Shown here one piece after another: positions 22,680-25,284 of a DNA stretch of 25,284 nt. This DNA comes from a virus. Position 1 is the stretch's first letter, and each line of letters starts with the position of its first letter. The DNA lies in the IMG/VR virus record IMGVR_UViG_3300037155_000213, positions 1 to 25,284 of that record; one strand, written 5' to 3'. The notes below the pieces were generated by a model. The model worked only from the letters and a program-made list of their open reading frames with translations. It had not been told where the DNA came from and searched no databases. The translations under genes and the position numbers were made by a program.

Positions 22680-23070
22680 CGCGTGCCCCTTCCTGTGCCG
22701 CTTCCATGAGCTTGCCGCGTACCGATTCCGGGTCGAAGTGGCGCCGGACCGGGGCATGGACCTCGCGTATCTGGATGCCGCCCATGCTCTCGATCGGCTC
22801 CGACTCCCGCTCAAGCCGCTTCGTGAGGTTGCCCCACTCGTTGTCGGCGTCCTGCGCGAGCCGGGTCAGCCGCCTGACCGCGCCGGCGCATTGCTCACGC
22901 CCTGGGGGACGGCTTCCCGGCTTGTTCGTGTGCCCGCCGCCCGAACTCGATACGCGCGGGTCGTTCGCATCGGCTATGCAGCGGGCCGCGTGGATGAACT
23001 TGGCGACGGCCGCGACCACGCTCGGGTCGCTGATCTCGTGCAGTTCGAGGATGGTGTCAGCGGGGATCAT
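22672..23070 (-). CDS. Hypothetical helical protein
   Basis: A 132-residue protein starting at ATG 23070, overlapping the replication gene's stop (ATGA). It begins with helices (DTILELHEISDPSVVAAVAK, FIHAARCIADAN), has a Gly/Ser/Pro-rich linker at about 40-60, and a second helical half with a coiled-coil-like segment (LAQDADNEWGNLTKRLERE). It follows the replication gene directly, so a replication-accessory role is possible, but no family was recognised. Confidence 0.6.
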   Translation of the reverse strand: MIPADTILELHEISDPSVVAAVAKFIHAARCIADANDPRVSSSGGGHTNKPGSRPPGREQCAGAVRRLTRLAQDADNEWGNLTKRLERESEPIESMGGIQIREVHAPVRRHFDPESVRGKLMEAAQEGARDE

Positions 23071-23702
23071 CCGCGCCTCGCTTTCATGTTCGCGATGGTC
23101 TGCTTCACTTGCTCCTGCACTTCTGCCGGAATAGTCGGCCCGGCCTCTTGGACGGGTCGGGGCGACTCATCGCCTACAACGGGTTCTTGATCTAGCCCTG
23201 TCCTGACCTGCCCTAGACCGGGCAGGACAGGGCTAGACTGGGCAGGACAGGACAGGGCATCACCTGAGTCCCTGTGTTCACTCGGTGTACACTCGGTGTA
23301 CACATCGGAGTAACGACCCCTTTGAGCACCGCTTTTGTCGTTTTCCCAGACAATCCAGCGAGGCAGCGGAAGCGTCGGCGGTTGCGGATTTCGCGGCCGT
23401 TCGTGCTCGCTCATCGTCGGGATGTACAAGCAACGCGTCCCGGAGCCCTTGTACGGCACCAGTTTCTTCTGCCGAACGAGCTCCTTGCGCCATTCGGTCA
23501 TCGCCTCGACGCTCATGTCGTCGTCCAGGGGCCCGGACCACGCGGCGATCTTCCAGCCCAGCGGATCATCCTCGACGCAGCACGAGTCCTCGGCCATCGC
23601 CCACAGCGACTGGTAGAAGATGCGCTTGAGGATGGGCCACCGCTTCATGGTGGGGTCAGTCCAGAAGTCACCTTTTACCATCCTGTTTCGGAGGCGACTC
23701 AC
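23067..23702 (-). CDS. Replication initiator-like protein (winged helix N-terminus)
   Basis: A 211-residue protein. Residues about 8-105 follow the pattern of phage replication (replisome-organiser-like) winged-helix domains: MVKGDFWTDPTMKRWPILKR, FYQSLWAMAEDSCCVEDDP, a helix-turn segment around DDDMSVEAMTEWRKEL, VRQKKLVPYKG and RCLYIPTMSEHERP. Residues about 110-190 form a low-complexity Ser/Pro linker, and 191-211 a basic helix. I chose the GTG at 23702, overlapping the ParB stop (GTGA); an internal ATG at 23681 lacks a ribosome site. The linker-coding DNA holds the iterons and inverted repeats described as a candidate origin, as in the lambda O gene. Confidence 0.75.
   Translation of the reverse strand: MSRLRNRMVKGDFWTDPTMKRWPILKRIFYQSLWAMAEDSCCVEDDPLGWKIAAWSGPLDDDMSVEAMTEWRKELVRQKKLVPYKGSGTRCLYIPTMSEHERPRNPQPPTLPLPRWIVWENDKSGAQRGRYSDVYTECTPSEHRDSGDALSCPAQSSPVLPGLGQVRTGLDQEPVVGDESPRPVQEAGPTIPAEVQEQVKQTIANMKARRG
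23192..23236. repeat. Long inverted repeat inside the replication gene
   Basis: CTAGCCCTGTCCTG (23192-23205) is matched by its perfect reverse complement at 23223-23236 (14 bp, 17-base spacer). A second inverted pair, CCTGCCC/GGGCAGG (23207-23213 with 23220-23226), is nested and overlaps the right arm, so two alternative structures exist. Next to it GGGCAGGACAGG occurs twice (23220-23231, 23240-23251). The coding effect is a Ser/Pro/Gly/Gln linker, consistent with DNA structure rather than protein being selected. Confidence 0.7.
23274..23306. repeat. Three tandem 11-bp iteron-like repeats (candidate replication origin)
   Basis: Units GTGTTCACTCG (23274-23284), GTGTACACTCG (23285-23295) and GTGTACACATC (23296-23306) follow without gaps, each built on a GTGTACAC-type palindrome and exactly one DNA turn long. 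They lie in the linker-coding part of the replication-initiator-like gene, next to the inverted repeats at 23192-23236. This matches the layout of origins inside initiator genes. Origin activity is inferred. Confidence 0.6.
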
Positions 23703-24118
23703 CGATGTTCCAGTCTCGACGCGAGCAACTCGGTCAGCGCATATAGCGGAGTCGGGCCGCACACGGTTCCATTGAGTGGAATCCCGTGGATGATCTTGTG
23801 ACACGCCGGGTGCAGGAGCAGGAGGTCGTCGGTCCGTACGGTGTTCTCGGCGATGAGCGCGGCGATCTGCATGTGCTCGTCAACGGTGTCATGCACGACG
23901 GCCGGTATGGTGGACTGCTCCGCGAGGATAGACGCCTCGACGCGGCGGTGTCCGGCGATGAGCGTATAGCGGTCGCCAGCGCGCGCCACGACGATGGGCT
24001 CCACGACACCCTGCTCGCGGATGCTGTCCGCCAGCGGCGTGAGGTCGCCCATGTCGAGTCGCGGCTGCGCGGGATTCGGGTCGATCAGGGACAGGTCAAG
24101 ATGCGCGAACTCAGTCAC
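23699..24118 (-). CDS. ParB-domain protein with HNH-like C-terminal tail
   Basis: A 139-residue protein, GTG start at 24118 in a GTGA overlap. Residues about 8-96 are a ParB/Srx N-terminal domain: IDPNPAQPRLDMGDLTPLAD, SIREQGVVEPIVV, then the nucleotide-binding motif GHRRVEAS (56-63) and IAALIAENTVRTD. Instead of the usual helix-turn-helix, residues 98-111 read DLLLLHPACHKIIHG, the pattern of the C-terminal end of an HNH nuclease (Cys106, His107, His111), followed by a short unrelated tail. No frameshift is visible. Such ParB-like phage proteins may act as nucleases or CTP-dependent switches; the chimera's function is unclear. Confidence 0.75.
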   Translation of the reverse strand: MTEFAHLDLSLIDPNPAQPRLDMGDLTPLADSIREQGVVEPIVVARAGDRYTLIAGHRRVEASILAEQSTIPAVVHDTVDEHMQIAALIAENTVRTDDLLLLHPACHKIIHGIPLNGTVCGPTPLYALTELLASRLEHR

Positions 24119-25020
24119 AGCGCCGCCCTCGATTCCCCGTGCATCTCAGCGGCGTCGATCAGCGGGAACACGTGGTCACGCATGATCTCGTCCGCGAACA
24201 CAGGCACATGGCGGTGCAGCACGTAGTCCAGGAACGCGACCTTGGTGTCGACCGCCTCCGCACGCAGATCGCAGACGAGTTGCGCGGTCGTGAGCGCCTC
24301 CGCGAAGAGGGTGGCCTCGGCCTCGACGTTGACCGGTTCGTCGTACTCGCTGAACGCGGCCTCGACGATGGCATGGAGCGCAGGCCCGTCCGGGAGCGGG
24401 ACGTTGCCGACGAACATGGCTTCGGATTCGGTCATGGGCGCCGGCTGAGAGAGTGACATCGCTGCCGCCTGCTGCTCGGGAATCGCGGCGTCGGCCATGC
24501 GGTGCAGCGGTGCGGGATCAGGCGTCGTCACGGGAAGCGCCCCCCCCGGCTTCACGGAGTGGACGCGCGTCTTGTGCAGCGCGAGGCCCTGGGCGCTGGT
24601 GAACACGCGTCCGCATCCATCCTCGGCGCAGGCAAAGGTGGTCGGTGTATCGGTCATGCTCATGTCCCTTCGTATCGGTGCGACGGCCACTTGACGCGCC
24701 GCCTTCTTGTTCGGGTTGATGCAGAAGCGGGCGTGCTTGAGTCGGCAGGGTCCGCAGTACAGCGGGCCGAGGTCGGTGTCGGAGATGTCCGTCGTGCAGC
24801 CCGGCTCGGTGCAGATGCGAACGCGCGGGGCCACGGCGGGCGCAGGACGCGGGTCGAACGCAGATACGCGACGGTCCGCGCGCTTGGTCTTGTCCACGCA
24901 TGCGCCCATGTACGGCGCCCTGCGCCTGCCGGTGATCGTGCAGGTGAAGCGACCGGACGCGTCAGGGCAGCCGTAGCAGTCGTCGAGCGAGACCGCGCGA
25001 GCGGCACCGTGGCCCCGCAT
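24115..25020 (-). CDS. Multi-zinc-finger protein with possible internal start
   Basis: A 301-residue protein if started at ATG 25020 (a TTG at 25047 would add nine). It has three Cys/His-rich modules: CYGC with Cys27 and Cys41 (15-41); CTEPGC, CGPC and a last Cys100 (70-100); and a C2H2-type finger (Cys131, Cys136, His149, His154; ALHKTRVH). From 160 on it is Pro/Ala-rich, then helical (about 225-301). AAGGGA seven bases before ATG 24657 (MTDTPTTF) would give a 180-residue shorter product beginning at the C2H2 finger. Probably nucleic-acid binding. The C-terminal helical domain is unrecognised. The start is uncertain because no good ribosome site precedes 25020. Confidence 0.65.
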   Translation of the reverse strand: MRGHGAARAVSLDDCYGCPDASGRFTCTITGRRRAPYMGACVDKTKRADRRVSAFDPRPAPAVAPRVRICTEPGCTTDISDTDLGPLYCGPCRLKHARFCINPNKKAARQVAVAPIRRDMSMTDTPTTFACAEDGCGRVFTSAQGLALHKTRVHSVKPGGALPVTTPDPAPLHRMADAAIPEQQAAAMSLSQPAPMTESEAMFVGNVPLPDGPALHAIVEAAFSEYDEPVNVEAEATLFAEALTTAQLVCDLRAEAVDTKVAFLDYVLHRHVPVFADEIMRDHVFPLIDAAEMHGESRAAL

Positions 25021-25077
25021 AGCCGTCGCCGATGCCCCTGGCGACAAGCGAGACGCCCTGGCGGTCCGTGGCCGGCA

Positions 25078-25284
25078 TCAGCGCGTTCGGATCCCATAGA
25101 TGCGAACGCCGGCCTTCGTCAGCGCGGAGAGGCCGGACGGGTCCACGATCTGGTTGCCGCCGAGCCCCAGCGTCTGCAGGTTCGTCAGCGCGGAGAGGCC
25201 GGACGGGTCCACGATCTGGTTGCCGTCGAGCCAGAGCGTCTGCAGGTTCGTCAGCGCGGAGAGGCCGGACGGGTCCACGATCTG
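25078..25284 (-). CDS. Leucine-rich-repeat protein, C-terminal part (truncated by window)
   Basis: The C-terminal 68 codons of an ORF open to the window edge. It contains consecutive 22-residue LRR units (LSALTNLQTLWLDGNQIVDP) typical of internalin/bacterial LRR proteins, ending in the short cap KAGVRIYGIRTR. Two full units and the start of a third are visible. The upstream part, including any domain that tells its role, is missing. LRR genes are unusual in a phage early region; it may be a phage accessory or a recognition protein. Fifty-seven bases separate it from the next ATG. Confidence 0.75.
   Translation of the reverse strand, partial: QIVDPSGLSALTNLQTLWLDGNQIVDPSGLSALTNLQTLGLGGNQIVDPSGLSALTKAGVRIYGIRTR
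25117..25284. repeat. 66-bp tandem repeats in the LRR gene
   Basis: Units begin at 25117, 25183 and 25249 (the last cut by the window end). The first two are identical at 63 of 66 positions, and two of the three changes alter residues (G/W and G/D) on the exposed LRR strand. Such near-identity means recent unit duplication. Confidence 0.85.

Noticed and set aside
24660-25097. A 145-residue minus-strand ORF overlapping the zinc-finger gene
   Set aside because: Its sequence is almost only Arg, Ser, Thr, Pro and Ala, whereas the alternative frame has ordered Cys motifs and balanced composition.
25117-25284. CRISPR-like array at the right edge
   Set aside because: The 66-bp units are contiguous, in frame and encode leucine-rich repeats; there are no unique spacers between short identical repeats.

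Overview
The window is a contiguous stretch of a high-GC temperate or lytic siphovirus-type phage genome (free phage or prophage). Its style is typical of phages of Actinomycetota-like, high-GC Gram-positive hosts: abundant GTG starts, ATGA/GTGA stop-start overlaps, an HK97-type head, a P27-type small terminase and an NlpC/P60 endolysin. The host is an inference; no integrase, attachment site or tRNA was seen, so prophage status cannot be decided. Apart from one gene at the left edge (1-441, +), all genes lie on the minus strand and are read right to left, with almost no non-coding space.

Region by region, in the direction of transcription. (1) 25284-23067: early/replication side. It holds the end of a leucine-rich-repeat protein, a Cys-rich zinc-finger fusion protein, a ParB-domain protein with an HNH-like tail, and a winged-helix replication-initiator-like gene that carries iteron-like repeats and an inverted repeat in its linker-coding part (candidate origin). 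(2) 23070-20407: small accessory genes, several with Cys pairs, including a nucleoside 2-deoxyribosyltransferase-like protein and a 91-residue protein with a sigma-70 region 4-like helix-turn-helix. (3) 20406-20308: the clearest promoter/operator gap, at the boundary to the late genes. (4) 20307-14020: a small CxxC protein, HNH endonuclease, small and large terminase, a small linker gene, portal, prohead protease and major capsid protein. (5) 14019-13152: hairpins, a small coiled-coil protein, a double hairpin and a small capsid-associated protein. (6) 13108-8827: an unusual block of three large genes (FN3/jelly-roll protein, six-hairpin glycosidase-like protein, 22-residue-repeat protein) between the capsid genes and the head-tail connector. 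(7) 8839-2014: connector, tail terminator, HK97 gp10-like protein, tail tube, frameshifted tail chaperones, a short tape measure and one tail hub with an inserted jelly-roll domain. (8) 2009-515: lysis cassette with two membrane proteins flanking the endolysin, ending at a bidirectional terminator.

The most unusual feature is the carbohydrate-oriented block in the head module. The tail tip, by contrast, is minimal: one hub gene and no separate fibre before the lysis genes. This suggests that glycan binding and cleavage may be carried on the capsid or neck. Other points of interest are the candidate origin inside the replication gene, the +1 frameshift of the tail chaperones, the sigma-like regulator next to the late promoter, and the ParB-HNH chimera.
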